DNA of 64,000 bases from Bifidobacterium boum (lineage in GTDB: Bacteria > Actinomycetota > Actinomycetes > Actinomycetales > Bifidobacteriaceae): contig NZ_JGYQ01000002.1 of assembly GCF_000741535.1 (NCBI RefSeq), positions 62,001-126,000 on the forward strand. Direction: 5' to 3'. Under the pieces are notes generated by a model. That model made no database searches and was not told where the DNA came from. It saw only the letters and a program-made list of their open reading frames with translations. Shown piece by piece: positions 27,268 through 37,485 of the stretch. Positions within the stretch are counted from its first letter, which is position 1, and every line of letters begins with the position of its first letter. The position numbers and the translations under genes are program-made.

Positions 27268-29361
27268 TCACTCTCCATCCACACTGGTACCGTGAGCGCC
27301 GTTGGCTTCCAGCGCCTTGCTTTGTTCGTCGGTAAGATACCCGAACCATTTTCCTGCAGTGGCGACGTCTTTGTCCCCTCGTCCAGAGACATTGACCAGG
27401 ATCACCGGATCGGTATAGCCTTTCGCCTTGAGGTCAGCGGCCGCCTTGTAAGCGCCGGCCACGGCGTGAGAGCTTTCGATTGCCGGAATGATGCCCTCGG
27501 TTTCGCACAGGTCCTTGAACGCGCTCATCGCCTCGTCATCGGTCGCATACGAATAGTTGACGCGGCCGATATCCTTCAGCCATGCGTGCTCAGGGCCGAC
27601 TGAAGCGTAGTCGAGACCGGCGGAAATCGAGTACGTGTTCTTTGTCTGGCCTTCCGAGTCCTCCAGCAAATAGGATTCCGCACCTTGGAACAAGCCGAGA
27701 TCAGCGGCACCCGGCGTCAATCGTACGGCGTGCTCACCGGACTCGATGCCATGCCCGCCGGCTTCGAAGCCGTACAGGTTGACGCGCGGATCGTCCAAAA
27801 ACGCGTTCATGATGCCGATGGCGTTGGAGCCGCCGCCGACGCACGCGCAAATCGCATCCGGATGGTCGATGCCATACACATCGTGCAACTGTTCTTTCGC
27901 CTCTTCGCCGATGATTTTCTGGAAATCACGGACGATGGTCGGGAACGGGTGCGGACCGCAAACCGTGCCCAGCAGATAATGGGTGGTTTCCACGTTGGTG
28001 ACCCAGTCCCGTAGGGCCTCGTTTATCGCGTCCTTGAGAATCATGGATCCTTGGGTGACTTCGACGACCTCCGCTCCCAGCAATCTCATGCGGGCGACAT
28101 TCAGCGCCTGCCTGCGGGCATCGATTTGTCCCATATAGATGCGGCATTTGAGACCGAGCAAAGCGCAGACGGTTGCGGTGGCAACACCATGCTGACCTGC
28201 TCCGGTTTCAGCGATGACCCGGGTCTTACCCATGCGCTTGACCAGGAGTGCTTGTCCCAGCGCATTGTTGATTTTATGGGCGCCCGTGTGGTTGAGATCC
28301 TCCCGCTTGAGGAATACGCGAGCGTTCAAACCGGTCTTCTCGTTGAGACGTTCCGCAAAACGAGGGGCTTCGGTCAACTTCGAAGGACGACCCACATACT
28401 GTTCGTTCAGCCGTTTCAGCTCCGCTTGGAACGCCGGATCGGCTTTGGCGTCGTTGTACACGCGTTCGAGCTCATCCAAAGCTCCGACCAGTGCTTCCGG
28501 AACAAAACGGCCACCGTATTTGCCGAAATACGGCCCTTGGTGCTGTGATAATGGTGTAGATTCTGAAGCTTTCACACGTTCTCCTGTCTTTACCAATCGA
28601 CGCACTGCGGCGACATGGTCGTCCGCGGTTGCGACACCTTCACCGACCAGCACCGCGTCGGCGCCAGCCCTCGCATAATCTTCGAGTTCGACACTGCCAA
28701 ACACTCCCGATTCTGCGACTTTGATTACATCATTGGGCAGATCTGCGGCAAGTTCACGATACTTGCTGACATCCACCCGGAGGTTCTTCAGATTACGCGC
28801 ATTGATGCCGATGACCTGCGCACCGGCGTCGCGGGCACGTTCGATTTCCTCACGCGTATGGGTTTCAACCAACGCGGTCATGCCCAACTGATGTGTCAAC
28901 GTCAGCAGACTCTCGAGTCTGGCATCATCAAGTGCCGCGACAATCAGCAGGATAAGGTCAGCGCCATGGGCGCGAGCTTCCCAAATCTGGTACGAATCCG
29001 TGATGAAATCCTTGCGCAACACGGGAATCTGCACCGCTGCACGCACCTGATCGAGATCGGCAAGTGATCCAAGAAAACGACGTCCCTCGGTCAGTACCGA
29101 TATCGCGCTGGCGCCGCCCTGCTCGTATGCCGTGGCCAGAGCGGCTGGATCGGGAATATCCGTCAGGTGCCCCTTCGAGGGGGAAGCGCGTTTGATTTCC
29201 GCGATGACCGGGATGGCGTCGTCGCGTTTGAGCCACTGCTTGGCATCCAACGGCGGCGGCACCGTCCCGGCAAGACGTTTGAGATCATCAAGCGTTACGG
29301 TTTCGGCACGTTGCCGCATGTCTTGTGTGGCTCCTGCCACGAGTTCGTCAAGTACTGACAT
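27268..29361 (-). CDS. trpCB: Fused indole-3-glycerol-phosphate synthase / tryptophan synthase beta
   Basis: One frame of 697 residues. Residues 1 to about 265 are Trp[38 protein letters not shown] and VAESGVFG. From about 280 on it is Trp[35 protein letters not shown] with the PLP lysine, [17 protein letters not shown] and the C-terminal NVSGRGDKD. Both active sites look complete. The fusion, known in bifidobacteria, places the indole-glycerol-phosphate source beside the synthase subunit. The ATG at 29361 has AGGAGGAACC upstream. It follows trpE after 108 bp. Confidence 0.96.
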   Translation of the reverse strand: MSVLDELVAGATQDMRQRAETVTLDDLKRLAGTVPPPLDAKQWLKRDDAIPVIAEIKRASPSKGHLTDIPDPAALATAYEQGGASAISVLTEGRRFLGSLADLDQVRAAVQIPVLRKDFITDSYQIWEARAHGADLILLIVAALDDARLESLLTLTHQLGMTALVETHTREEIERARDAGAQVIGINARNLKNLRVDVSKYRELAADLPNDVIKVAESGVFGSVELEDYARAGADAVLVGEGVATADDHVAAVRRLVKTGERVKASESTPLSQHQGPYFGKYGGRFVPEALVGALDELERVYNDAKADPAFQAELKRLNEQYVGRPSKLTEAPRFAERLNEKTGLNARVFLKREDLNHTGAHKINNALGQALLVKRMGKTRVIAETGAGQHGVATATVCALLGLKCRIYMGQIDARRQALNVARMRLLGAEVVEVTQGSMILKDAINEALRDWVTNVETTHYLLGTVCGPHPFPTIVRDFQKIIGEEAKEQLHDVYGIDHPDAICACVGGGSNAIGIMNAFLDDPRVNLYGFEAGGHGIESGEHAVRLTPGAADLGLFQGAESYLLEDSEGQTKNTYSISAGLDYASVGPEHAWLKDIGRVNYSYATDDEAMSAFKDLCETEGIIPAIESSHAVAGAYKAAADLKAKGYTDPVILVNVSGRGDKDVATAGKWFGYLTDEQSKALEANGAHGTSVDGE

Positions 29362-29469
29362 GGTTCCTCCTGAATACGTCAAAGCCTAATCGCAGCATGA
29401 GGATGCGGACGCTTGTCGCTCGGATGCTGGGCTATGCGTGTTCTTGTTGCGTCGCTGCTGGATTGACAA

Positions 29470-31059
29470 TCACGGGCGTGCATCATGGTGATGCTGGTCC
29501 GGTTGTATGGAACGGAGCTGCGCCGCGATTTGAATCGCCTCGACACTGGCCTCGGCTTTGTTCCGGGTTTCCTGCCACTCACGTTCGGGGACAGAGTCCA
29601 GCACAATACCCGCACCAGCTTGTACACTCGCATGATGGTCCCGAATGAATGCCGTGCGGATGGTGATCGCCATATCCATATTCCCGCTGAAATCGAAATA
29701 ACCGGCGGTGCCGCCGTAAATGCCACGGTCGGCAGGCTCCAGCTCGTCGATGATATCGATTGCCCGCGGTTTCGGCGCTCCGGAAAGGGTTCCTGCGGGG
29801 AAAGCCGAGGTGAAGACGTCGAAAACCGTCTTGTCTTTGCTGACGGTGCCGGTCACAGTCGAACAGATGTGCATGATGTGGCTGAAGCGCTTGATATCCA
29901 TCAGGGACACGACTTCCACGCTGTCCGGTTCGCATACGCGGCTCAGATCGTTGCGCGACAAATCCACAAGCATGATATGTTCGCTGCGTTCCTTCGGGTC
30001 GGCAAGCAGTTCCTGCTCCAACCGGGCGTCTTCCTCCGGCGTGGTACCTCGAGGCCGTGAACCGGCGATCGGGAAGGTCATTGCATGACCGCCATCCACT
30101 TTGATCAGCGTCTCAGGGCTGGAGCCGATAACGTTGAAATCACGTCCTTGGGCGTCGGTCAGGGCGAAGAAATACATGTATGGGCTTGGATTGAGTGTAC
30201 GCAGCACACGGTAGACGTCAACGGGATCCGCAGGCGAATCGATATCCAATCGCTGCGAAATCACCACTTGGAATACGTCGCCGTCGATGATATGCTGCTT
30301 GGCTCGCTCAACGGCCTGCTCATACTCGGCTTTCGGCGTTCGGAACCGTAATTGCGGTTGAGGAATGCTCGGATCGAGAACGTTTACCCTGGATTCATCC
30401 GGGGCAGGCGTGGCTGCCTTACGTTGCATGAGATCGAGACGTTCGATGGCACGATCATAGGCGAGATCGGCGCGTGCAGGGGAATCATCCATATTGATGG
30501 CGTTCGCGATGAGCCACACCGAACCGTCGACATGGTCGACTACTGCGATGTCGGTCGCCAAGGCGAGCACGGTTTCCGGTTGGCCTGTCTCATCGGGAGC
30601 TGTGGCGCTCAATGTGGGTTCCCAATGTCTGATGGCGTCCCATCCCACGGTTCCGACCAATCCGCTGGTGAGATTCGGCAATCCTTCGACATCCGGCGCT
30701 TTCAATGCCCGGAGTGTTGCGTGGGCGACCTCAGCGACATCACCGCTGGTGGGAATACCTTGCGGCACGGTTCCCAGCCAATCAGCCTGACCATGATTGG
30801 ACCGCAGCTGGGCCATGGAATGGACACCGATGAAACTGTAGCGTCCCCATGAACCGCCATATTCGGCGGACTCAAGAATGAATGTGCCGCTTTCGCCGCC
30901 GGCAAGTCGCTCATAAAAACCTACCGGGGTCAACGAATCGGCAAGAAGCCGGCGAACAATCGGAATGACTCGGTACCCCTGATCGGCGATATCGTGGAAC
31001 TGCTGGCGGTTCGGCCACGTAGCCCCCCATTTCAGGTCTTGTACACTGCAAGAACTCAT
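29470..31059 (-). CDS. trpE: Anthranilate synthase component I
   Basis: The protein has 529 residues. The N-terminal [15 protein letters not shown] contains the tryptophan feedback-binding LESA motif, so allosteric control by Trp is expected. The chorismate-binding core shows [51 protein letters not shown] and [16 protein letters not shown]. TrpG and trpD are not in this window. It overlaps hisI by 4 bp, an unusual pairing of histidine and tryptophan genes. No leader peptide with tandem Trp codons is seen upstream. Confidence 0.95.
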   Translation of the reverse strand: MSSCSVQDLKWGATWPNRQQFHDIADQGYRVIPIVRRLLADSLTPVGFYERLAGGESGTFILESAEYGGSWGRYSFIGVHSMAQLRSNHGQADWLGTVPQGIPTSGDVAEVAHATLRALKAPDVEGLPNLTSGLVGTVGWDAIRHWEPTLSATAPDETGQPETVLALATDIAVVDHVDGSVWLIANAINMDDSPARADLAYDRAIERLDLMQRKAATPAPDESRVNVLDPSIPQPQLRFRTPKAEYEQAVERAKQHIIDGDVFQVVISQRLDIDSPADPVDVYRVLRTLNPSPYMYFFALTDAQGRDFNVIGSSPETLIKVDGGHAMTFPIAGSRPRGTTPEEDARLEQELLADPKERSEHIMLVDLSRNDLSRVCEPDSVEVVSLMDIKRFSHIMHICSTVTGTVSKDKTVFDVFTSAFPAGTLSGAPKPRAIDIIDELEPADRGIYGGTAGYFDFSGNMDMAITIRTAFIRDHHASVQAGAGIVLDSVPEREWQETRNKAEASVEAIQIAAQLRSIQPDQHHHDARP

Positions 31060-31481
31060 TGCTGTGCCTCCTGATCTTCAGTGCGAGACCCGACGACCAC
31101 AGGCAGTGGGCCACCTTCGTCGAAGCATGATCGTTTACCGGTGTGGCATGCGGCACCGACCTGATCGACCTGGACCAGGATGGCATCCCCATCGCAATCC
31201 AGATTCAGTGCCTTGACGTATTGCACATGCCCTGACGTATCTCCTTTACGCCAATATTCCTGACGTGAACGTGACCAGAATGTCACGCGACCCGTTGTCA
31301 GCGTGCGGCGTAGTGCTTCATCGTTCATATATCCGACCATCAACACTTCATGAGTGTCGTATTGCTGGATCACCGCTGCGACAAGACCTTTGCTGTCGCG
31401 CTTGAGCCGTTCGGCGATGCGTGGATCAAGCCGCTGCGCATTGTCGAAGACTGGTTGTGAATCACTGCTTGTGGATGGCAT
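31056..31481 (-). CDS. hisI: Phosphoribosyl-AMP cyclohydrolase
   Basis: The protein has 141 residues and performs the third step of histidine synthesis. [33 protein letters not shown] and [10 protein letters not shown] carry the metal-binding Asp and Cys residues. It is the short, monofunctional form; HisE is separate. It overlaps trpE by 4 bp downstream. Upstream lies a 175-bp gap before hisF, in which I find no convincing leader or promoter. Confidence 0.95.
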   Translation of the reverse strand: MPSTSSDSQPVFDNAQRLDPRIAERLKRDSKGLVAAVIQQYDTHEVLMVGYMNDEALRRTLTTGRVTFWSRSRQEYWRKGDTSGHVQYVKALNLDCDGDAILVQVDQVGAACHTGKRSCFDEGGPLPVVVGSRTEDQEAQQ

Positions 31482-31656
31482 GGGCTACTCCCTGATTTGT
31501 TACTGTATGATGCCTGGAACTTCAACACAAGTTTGCCACAATCTGCTGTGGCTAAGGCACTGCATAAGAATGGAACACAACAAGAAACATCCATTCCCCA
31601 TCATTGGTGATGGGCTTGCAAGACTCGGAATGCTGCGATGACGGCTGATGGCAAAG

Positions 31657-32427
31657 TTACCGGACCGTGTAGCCGGCCTTACGGAGCTCGGCCTTGACAT
31701 CACCGATGGTCATCTTGCCATAATGGAACACCGAGGCCGCGAGCACGGCATCAGCACCGGCAGCGATGGCCGGAGGGAAATCCTCGACTTTACCTGCGCC
31801 GCCGCTTGCGATAATCGGAATGGTGACTTGGGAACGCATGGCGTGAATCATATCCAAATCGAAACCGTTCTCGGTTCCATCGGCATCCATTGAGTTAAGC
31901 AGTACCTCTCCTGCACCTAGTTCTTGGGCCCGGCGGGCCCACCAGAGCGCGTCAATGCCAGTGGAATGACGACCACCCATGGTTGTCACTTCGAAACCGG
32001 ATTGGGTATGCTGCTCACCCTGTTCGCGTCGGGCGTCAACGGAAAGCACCAGAACCTGGCTGCCGAAACGCTCGGCGATATCGCTAATAAGCGACGGATT
32101 GTTGATGGCCGCCGTATTGACGCTCACCTTGTCGGCGCCGCAGCGGAGCAATTGGTCGACATCTTCAACCGAGCGGACACCACCGCCGACAGTGAGTGGG
32201 ATAAACAGTTTTTCGGCTGTTCTGCTGACCACGTCAACCATGGTGCGGCGATGGCCGCTGGACGCCGTAACATCAAGGAACGTCAGCTCGTCAGCGCCTT
32301 GACGGTAATATTCGGCCGCCAGTTCGACGGGATCCCCTGCATCTCGCAGATTCTCGAAATGCACGCCCTTCACCACGCGTCCTGCATCGACATCAAGGCA
32401 CGGAATAACGCGGACCGCTAATGCCAT
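31657..32427 (-). CDS. hisF: Imidazole glycerol phosphate synthase subunit HisF
   Basis: Cyclase subunit of 256 residues, a TIM barrel. The catalytic Asp in [14 protein letters not shown], phosphate-binding [22 protein letters not shown] and the C-terminal [14 protein letters not shown] are present. It works with the glutaminase HisH, which is not in this window. It lies between rlmN and hisI on the minus strand. Confidence 0.96.
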   Translation of the reverse strand: MALAVRVIPCLDVDAGRVVKGVHFENLRDAGDPVELAAEYYRQGADELTFLDVTASSGHRRTMVDVVSRTAEKLFIPLTVGGGVRSVEDVDQLLRCGADKVSVNTAAINNPSLISDIAERFGSQVLVLSVDARREQGEQHTQSGFEVTTMGGRHSTGIDALWWARRAQELGAGEVLLNSMDADGTENGFDLDMIHAMRSQVTIPIIASGGAGKVEDFPPAIAAGADAVLAASVFHYGKMTIGDVKAELRKAGYTVR

Positions 32428-32551
32428 CTTGCTACTCCTCGGTTTGTGGTGAAGAACTTGTTATGTTCTACGATAGTCTCAGCCCTCGAACGATTATGAC
32501 GTTGTCTCACGAAGTGAGCGTGCCGTAGGATTTCGACAAGGCGAGTATGGT

Positions 32552-33727
32552 TCAAGCCGTCGGCCGGTACTTTGCGGATAACTGCCCGCATGCGCCGTCG
32601 ATGTCCTGCCCACGGGTATCACGTAGTGTCGCAGTAATACCAGCATGATGCAGAATATCGAGGAATCGGCGTTCGTCTTCCGGCTTGGATGCCGTCCATT
32701 TCGATCCCTCAATCGGGTTGAGCGGAATGGGGTTGACGTGCGCCCAGTCATCGCCATAATGGTTCAGCCGCTTCGCCAGAAGCGTGGCATGTTCGGCTTG
32801 ATCGTTGATGCCGCGCATCAGAGCGTATTCGATACTGACCCTGCGCTTGGTCGCACGATAATAATCGTGTGCGGCATCAAGTACTTGGGTGGTGTTGAAT
32901 CGGCGGTTCATCGGCACCAATTCGTCACGCAGCTGGTCGCTGGGGGCGTGCAAGGATACGGCGAGTCTGACCGGCAATCCTTCGGCTGCGAGTTTGCGAA
33001 TACCTGGTACCACGCCGACCGTTGATACTGTGATGTTGCGGGCAGAAATGCCGAATCCTTCCGGAGGCATGGCGCTGATCTGCCGTACCGCGCTGATAAC
33101 CGAGCGGTAATTGCCCATCGGCTCGCCCATACCCATGAACACGACGTTGCTCAGACGGCAGGGGCCTCCGGCGATACCACCATCGCGGCAGGTACGGGCT
33201 GCAATCCTGACCTGCTCGAGAATCTCACCGGTGGACATGTTCCTCGTCAATCCCAATTGTCCGGTCGCACAGAACGGGCATCCCATGCCGCAACCGACCT
33301 GGCTGGAAATACACAAGGTGGTTCTTGTGGGATAGCGCATCAGGACGGATTCAATCATCGCGCCATCGAACAGGCGCCAAAGGGTTTTGATGGTTGTCCC
33401 TGCATCGGCAACTTGGTGTGTGACTTCATGGATAAGTTCAGGGAAGAACGTATCTTGGGCAATCTGGCTCTGCTTCGACGGGAAATCGGAGAACGAGGCA
33501 ACGTCGGTATCGTAGTGGGCGAAATAGTGATTCGCCAGCTGTTTGACGCGGAAACGCGGCATACCGATTGATTTCGCGGCGGCTTCTCGTTCTGCCGTAT
33601 CCATGTCGACAAGATGGACCGGAGGCTTGCCACGCCGGGCATGATCTTTTGCCAGGACATCTTTGAATGCGCCGGCAGTGCCTCCCGGTGTGATGCCGGT
33701 TTCTGGTTCAGTGCCTTGTATGGTCAT
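32552..33727 (-). CDS. rlmN: 23S rRNA (adenine2503-C2)-methyltransferase
   Basis: Radical SAM enzyme of 391 residues that methylates A2503 of 23S rRNA and A37 of some tRNAs. The 4Fe-4S motif CGMGCPFCATG is present. Further family motifs are NVVFMGMGEPMGNY, ISTVGVVPGIRKLA-like VSTVGVVPGI and the C-terminal substrate region PLNPIEGSKW. It ends the rpsB-tsf-pyrH-frr-cdsA-rlmN series, an order shared with many actinobacteria. A gap of 81 bp separates it from cdsA. Confidence 0.96.
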   Translation of the reverse strand: MTIQGTEPETGITPGGTAGAFKDVLAKDHARRGKPPVHLVDMDTAEREAAAKSIGMPRFRVKQLANHYFAHYDTDVASFSDFPSKQSQIAQDTFFPELIHEVTHQVADAGTTIKTLWRLFDGAMIESVLMRYPTRTTLCISSQVGCGMGCPFCATGQLGLTRNMSTGEILEQVRIAARTCRDGGIAGGPCRLSNVVFMGMGEPMGNYRSVISAVRQISAMPPEGFGISARNITVSTVGVVPGIRKLAAEGLPVRLAVSLHAPSDQLRDELVPMNRRFNTTQVLDAAHDYYRATKRRVSIEYALMRGINDQAEHATLLAKRLNHYGDDWAHVNPIPLNPIEGSKWTASKPEDERRFLDILHHAGITATLRDTRGQDIDGACGQLSAKYRPTA

Positions 33728-33808
33728 GAATATCTCCTGTCAGGTTGTGTCGTACGGATGGCGGTCGTGTGCCTGCCTCAGCGATGTGCCAAGTCGGGGT
33801 TGATTCTG

Positions 33809-34798
33809 TCACAACCCCGTCACGTACAGCAAGGCCATCATGAATGGTGCTGTCAGCAAGATGGAGTCGACACGATCCATCACTCCCCCGTGGCCTCGCA
33901 GCAAATGTCCCATATCTTTGATTCCGATGTCACGTTTCAGCATGGAGGCGCACAAGTCGCCGAATGTTCCGACCACGCCAATCAGGACGCCGGCGATGAT
34001 CGGGACCCACCAGCGGCTTGCCCACAGCGTTGGATACGTGCAGGCGAAAATCACGAATGCGCCTGCCATGGCGAACAGTATCGATCCGATCAATCCTTCC
34101 ACGGACTTCTTCGGGGAGATTCGTGGGGACAGCTTATGCTTGCCGAACCATGCGCCGGCAAACAGCCCGCCGGTATCGCTCAAAGCGGGAAGAAACACAA
34201 TCATGATGGCGTGGGCCACCGCATGGCCGTGGAACGTCAACGACAGAGCGATGAATGACGCGAGAAGAGGAATATACAAGACGGTGAACAATGATACGGC
34301 GACGCTGGTGAGCCTGCTGTGCCGGGCATTGGCCGTGCCATGGTTGAACGACGATTCCAGACGCGCACCAGCGTTGGTCTGGGCGAGCTTGTGCTCGATC
34401 TCCATGCTCAATCTGTCGCCGAAACTGAAGTTCGCCGTGGCGCTCAAGGCGACAAGTACCATGGACAGCATTACGCACACGGCCATGGCGGAAACATGCC
34501 ATGGCGAGTAGTAGGTTGCGAGCAAGGTGACGGTGGAGCATATCCAGAGCATGATGACCGGGATATGCATGCCCGCGATAGCAAAATCGACGCGAAGCTC
34601 CCAAAGCGCGAGAATCATGAACACAATCAGCAACACCATGAACACATCCATGCTGATGGCCAGGCATGCGACGATAATCGCGATGAGGATCACTGCGGTG
34701 GCGATCGCCTGAGGCATGTTACGCCCCGTTTTCTTGTTGATTTCTTCGAGGGTTTCCTCGGCACTGCCGTCATGCGCGCTGCTGTTGTCCATCGTCAT
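33809..34798 (-). CDS. cdsA: Phosphatidate cytidylyltransferase
   Basis: Membrane enzyme of 329 residues with eight or nine hydrophobic spans, making CDP-diacylglycerol, the precursor used by PgsA above. The signature region reads LSDTGGLFAGAWFGKHKLSPRISPKKSVEG (in pieces: LSDTGGLFAGAWFGKHKL and ISPKKSVEGLIG), followed by GTFGDLCASMLKRDIGIKD. The hydrophilic N-terminus is about 30 residues. It lies downstream of frr, with a hairpin in the 80-bp gap. Confidence 0.94.
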   Translation of the reverse strand: MTMDNSSAHDGSAEETLEEINKKTGRNMPQAIATAVILIAIIVACLAISMDVFMVLLIVFMILALWELRVDFAIAGMHIPVIMLWICSTVTLLATYYSPWHVSAMAVCVMLSMVLVALSATANFSFGDRLSMEIEHKLAQTNAGARLESSFNHGTANARHSRLTSVAVSLFTVLYIPLLASFIALSLTFHGHAVAHAIMIVFLPALSDTGGLFAGAWFGKHKLSPRISPKKSVEGLIGSILFAMAGAFVIFACTYPTLWASRWWVPIIAGVLIGVVGTFGDLCASMLKRDIGIKDMGHLLRGHGGVMDRVDSILLTAPFMMALLYVTGL

Positions 34799-34821
34799 CC
34801 TTCTTTGCCAACATCACCGAA

Positions 34822-34862
34822 GCGGGCCCCGCCACCCGGTGCACGGTATGGACGAGGCCCGC
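34822..34862 (-). repeat. Hairpin between frr and cdsA
   Basis: GCGGGCC at 34822-34828 pairs with GGCCCGC at 34856-34862 around a 27-base loop. It follows the frr stop by 16 bp. No U-tail; a partial terminator or stability element is possible. Confidence 0.45.
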
Positions 34863-34878
34863 GTTCCGTCAGGAGGTT

Positions 34879-35433
34879 TCAGACCTCCATGATCTCCTTC
34901 TGCTTGGTTTCCAGCAAGGAATCCAGCTCGTCAGTGAATTGCTTGGTGAGCTTGTCAAGCTCCTTGAGTTGACGATCACCGTCATCCTCGCCCATATCGC
35001 CATCCTTGACGGACTTGTCGATGCTTTCCTTGGCTTTACGACGGATGTTACGCACCGCGACTTTGCCGTCTTCAGCCTTTGCCTTGGCGATCTTCACGTA
35101 TTCCTTGCGGCGCTCCTCTGTCAGTTCAGGCATGGTGGCGTAAATGACGCTGCCTTCGCGACGCGGGCTGACCCCGAGGTCGGAATCGCGGATTGCTTTT
35201 TCCACGGCATTCGCCTGTGATGCATCATATGGAGTCACCGCAAGCGTACGGGGTTCAGGCACGCCGATGGTGGCGACTGCTTTAATCGGCGTGGGAACGC
35301 CATAATATTCGACAGTCAAGCCGTTCAGCAGCGCTGGATTGGCACGACCGGTACGAATGCCGGTGAAGTTCTCTTTGGTGGCTTCGACAGACTTGCTCAT
35401 CTGTTCTTTGGCCTGTTCGATGACTGTAGCCAT
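34879..35433 (-). CDS. frr: Ribosome recycling factor
   Basis: An L-shaped two-domain protein of 184 residues that with EF-G splits post-termination ribosomes. SVEATKENFTGIRTGRANPALL, the domain II segment around VEYYGVPTPIKAVATI, and the C-terminal helix region VRNIRRKAKESI match the family. AAAGGAGAAACC precedes the start. It lies between pyrH and cdsA; the short gap to pyrH holds the 22-bp palindrome at 35483. Confidence 0.97.
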   Translation of the reverse strand: MATVIEQAKEQMSKSVEATKENFTGIRTGRANPALLNGLTVEYYGVPTPIKAVATIGVPEPRTLAVTPYDASQANAVEKAIRDSDLGVSPRREGSVIYATMPELTEERRKEYVKIAKAKAEDGKVAVRNIRRKAKESIDKSVKDGDMGEDDGDRQLKELDKLTKQFTDELDSLLETKQKEIMEV

Positions 35434-35482
35434 GGTTTCTCCTTTGGCGGGATTCGTCGTTGAACGACTTGCTTGGTTCCAT

Positions 35483-35504
35483 TGTAGCGTCGAATGACGC
35501 TACA
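35483..35504 (-). repeat. Palindrome TGTAGCGTC after pyrH
   Basis: TGTAGCGTC (35483-35491) and GACGCTACA (35496-35504) form a perfect 9-bp inverted repeat with loop GAAT, 4 bp past the pyrH stop. It shares its core with the palindrome at the trpA stop (26375-26394). Confidence 0.6.
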
Positions 35505-35508
35505 GACG

Positions 35509-36246
35509 TTATGCGAGCGTTGAGTCCGCAGCCGATACCAAGGTGCCGATTTCTTCGCCGAGCAGGGCGCGGGTGACATTGCCCGGCTCTTCCAGACCGA
35601 ATACACGGATGGGTTTGCGGTTGTCACGCGCCATGGACAGTGCCGCGGCATCCATAACCGCAAGATTATCGACGAGGGCACGGTCGTAGCTCAACGTGGC
35701 GAAACGCTGGGCGGAATCAACCTTGCGAGGGTCGGCGGTATACACGCCATCCACACCGTTCTTCCCCATGAGGACTTCGTCGCAATGGATTTCCAACGAG
35801 CGTTGAATCGAAACGGTATCGGTCGAGAAATACGGCATGCCGGCGCCTGCTCCGAAAATGACGACCCTGCCCTTTTCGAGGTGACGGATGGCTTTCAGAG
35901 GAATATACGGCTCCGCCACTTGTCCCATGGCAATCGCCGTCTGGACGCGAGTGGCTTGGCCTTCCTGCTCAAGGAAATCCTGCAGAGCCAAGCAGTTCAT
36001 GACCGTACCGAGCATGCCCATATAATCGCCTCGGCTACGATCGATACCCGCTTGCTGAAGTTCGGCGCCTCGGAAGAAATTGCCGCCACCCGTCACGATA
36101 GCGACTTGAACACCCTGCTGGACCGCGGGCACGATTTCCTGCGCAATACGGCGGACCACCTGAGTGTCGATACCGACGGCTCCCCCGCCAAACGCCTCGC
36201 CTGAAAGCTTGAGCAATACCCTGCGTGGCTTGTTTGTGCCAGTCAT
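35509..36246 (-). CDS. pyrH: UMP kinase
   Basis: Amino-acid-kinase-fold enzyme of 245 residues phosphorylating UMP to UDP, hexameric and regulated by GTP/UTP in relatives. [51 protein letters not shown] and [15 protein letters not shown] match throughout. It lies downstream of tsf after 275 bp, a gap that contains the tsf hairpin at 36423 and probably the pyrH promoter. Confidence 0.97.
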   Translation of the reverse strand: MTGTNKPRRVLLKLSGEAFGGGAVGIDTQVVRRIAQEIVPAVQQGVQVAIVTGGGNFFRGAELQQAGIDRSRGDYMGMLGTVMNCLALQDFLEQEGQATRVQTAIAMGQVAEPYIPLKAIRHLEKGRVVIFGAGAGMPYFSTDTVSIQRSLEIHCDEVLMGKNGVDGVYTADPRKVDSAQRFATLSYDRALVDNLAVMDAAALSMARDNRKPIRVFGLEEPGNVTRALLGEEIGTLVSAADSTLA

Positions 36247-36521
36247 ATCTGGGCCTTTCTATGCCGAATCAATCTTTGCCGTTGTACCACATTAGCGTCG
36301 GTGAACGACAGCGAGCGGCCACACCACTGGTACGGTTCGCGTCGTTGCGATGCTGTTCATACGTCATCGGTACGCCGGACCCCGATACCGGTTGGAAGGA
36401 TGACCGGCAAGACCTGAATACATGTTCGCCGCTGCGCTTTGAACAGCACAGCGGCGAACACGGAATACGCTCAATGGCGTGAATTGGGAAAAATCAGCCT
36501 ATCCTCTGATCGCGGATAGCG
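36247..36521 (-). promoter_or_regulatory. Intergenic region between tsf and pyrH
   Basis: A 275-bp gap. The only clear structure is a perfect 12-bp hairpin, TGTTCGCCGCTG (36423-36434) with 36449-36460, near the tsf end. The rest probably carries the pyrH promoter, but I cannot point to convincing -35/-10 hexamers. Confidence 0.4.
36423..36460 (-). terminator. Hairpin without U-tail downstream of tsf
   Basis: A perfect 12-bp stem (TGTTCGCCGCTG) around a 14-base loop, about 60 bp past the tsf stop. It is a likely transcript end although no T-run follows. Confidence 0.55.
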
Positions 36522-37400
36522 TCACTCTTCCTCATCACCCTTGCCGACTTCGATGCGGGCGAAGGCGAGAGCCTTGGCGCCGGCCTCATCGAACAGCTTG
36601 CCAACGGTCTTGGACGGATCCTTGACGTAATCCTGATCGAGCAGAACGGCTTCCTTGTAGAAGGCGTTGAGACGGCCTTCCACAATCTTCGGGGCGATCT
36701 TCTCGATAACTGCCTGAGGCTTGCCCTTCGCAGCGAGTTCTTCGGAAGTCTTCTCATTGGCGATGCGACGCTCGGAATCAAGCACAGCCTGATCAACATC
36801 CTCACGGGTCAGCCAACGCGGGCTCATGGCGGAAATCTGCAACGCAGCCTCATGAGCGACTTTTTCGCCGGCTTCATCCGTAGCGATCATGGCCACGATG
36901 GACGGCGGCATTTCAGCGGACTTGCGGTGCGCATAGATTTCAACGTGCGGACCGGCGATCTTGGCGAACTGGCCGACCTTCACGTGCTCGCCGAACAGCG
37001 CAGCCGCCTGCTCGATATCGAACTTGACATCGCCATCGGCGGTCTTGGCTGCAAGCACGTCGTCAACATTGTTGGCGTCGGCGGCGATTGCGGCGTCAAG
37101 CACCGAATCAGCGAATTCGACGAACTTCGGGGTCTTGGCCACGAAATCGGTCTCGGAATTGATTTCCACGGCGTATCCGACTTCGCCGTTAGCGGTCTTC
37201 ACGACCTTGGAAGCGATGGTGCCTTCCTGAGCCTTACGGCCTTCGCGCTTGCCCGCTGCCGCGATGCCCTTGGCGCGGATGATTTCCTTGGCGCGAGCGA
37301 CATCGCCTTCGGCCTCAGTGAGAGCCTTCTTCACGTCCATCATGCCGGCGCCGGTTTCTTCACGCACCTGCTTGATCAGAGCTGCAGTGATAGCTGCCAT
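36522..37400 (-). CDS. tsf: Translation elongation factor Ts
   Basis: Nucleotide-exchange factor for EF-Tu, 292 residues from the ATG at 37400 (MAAITAALIKQVREETGAGMMD, in two parts MAAITAALIKQ and VREETGAGMMD). VKKALTEAEGD, GKREGRKAQEG and VEINSETDFVAK are the hallmark segments. The C-terminal region keeps the VIEKIAPKIVEGRLNAFYKE domain. AGAGGAGACAAC precedes the start. It follows rpsB after 85 bp, with a strong hairpin in between. Confidence 0.97.
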   Translation of the reverse strand: MAAITAALIKQVREETGAGMMDVKKALTEAEGDVARAKEIIRAKGIAAAGKREGRKAQEGTIASKVVKTANGEVGYAVEINSETDFVAKTPKFVEFADSVLDAAIAADANNVDDVLAAKTADGDVKFDIEQAAALFGEHVKVGQFAKIAGPHVEIYAHRKSAEMPPSIVAMIATDEAGEKVAHEAALQISAMSPRWLTREDVDQAVLDSERRIANEKTSEELAAKGKPQAVIEKIAPKIVEGRLNAFYKEAVLLDQDYVKDPSKTVGKLFDEAGAKALAFARIEVGKGDEEE

Positions 37401-37433
37401 GTGTTGTCTCCTCTTGATTTTGAAGTAATACCC

Positions 37434-37464
37434 AGCGGCGGGAGATGGTGTATCTCCCGCCGCT
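37434..37464 (-). repeat. Hairpin between rpsB and tsf
   Basis: AGCGGCGGGAGA at 37434-37445 pairs perfectly with 37453-37464 around a 7-base loop. Placed between two genes that are usually cotranscribed, without U-tail, it could set the rpsB:tsf ratio by attenuation or mRNA cleavage. Confidence 0.6.
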
Positions 37465-37485
37465 AAGGATAACAAATGCCGTGAA

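Noticed and set aside
31482..31656. Possible trp or his attenuator leader upstream of hisI-trpE
   Set aside because: No small frame with consecutive Trp or His codons and no terminator/antiterminator pair could be found.
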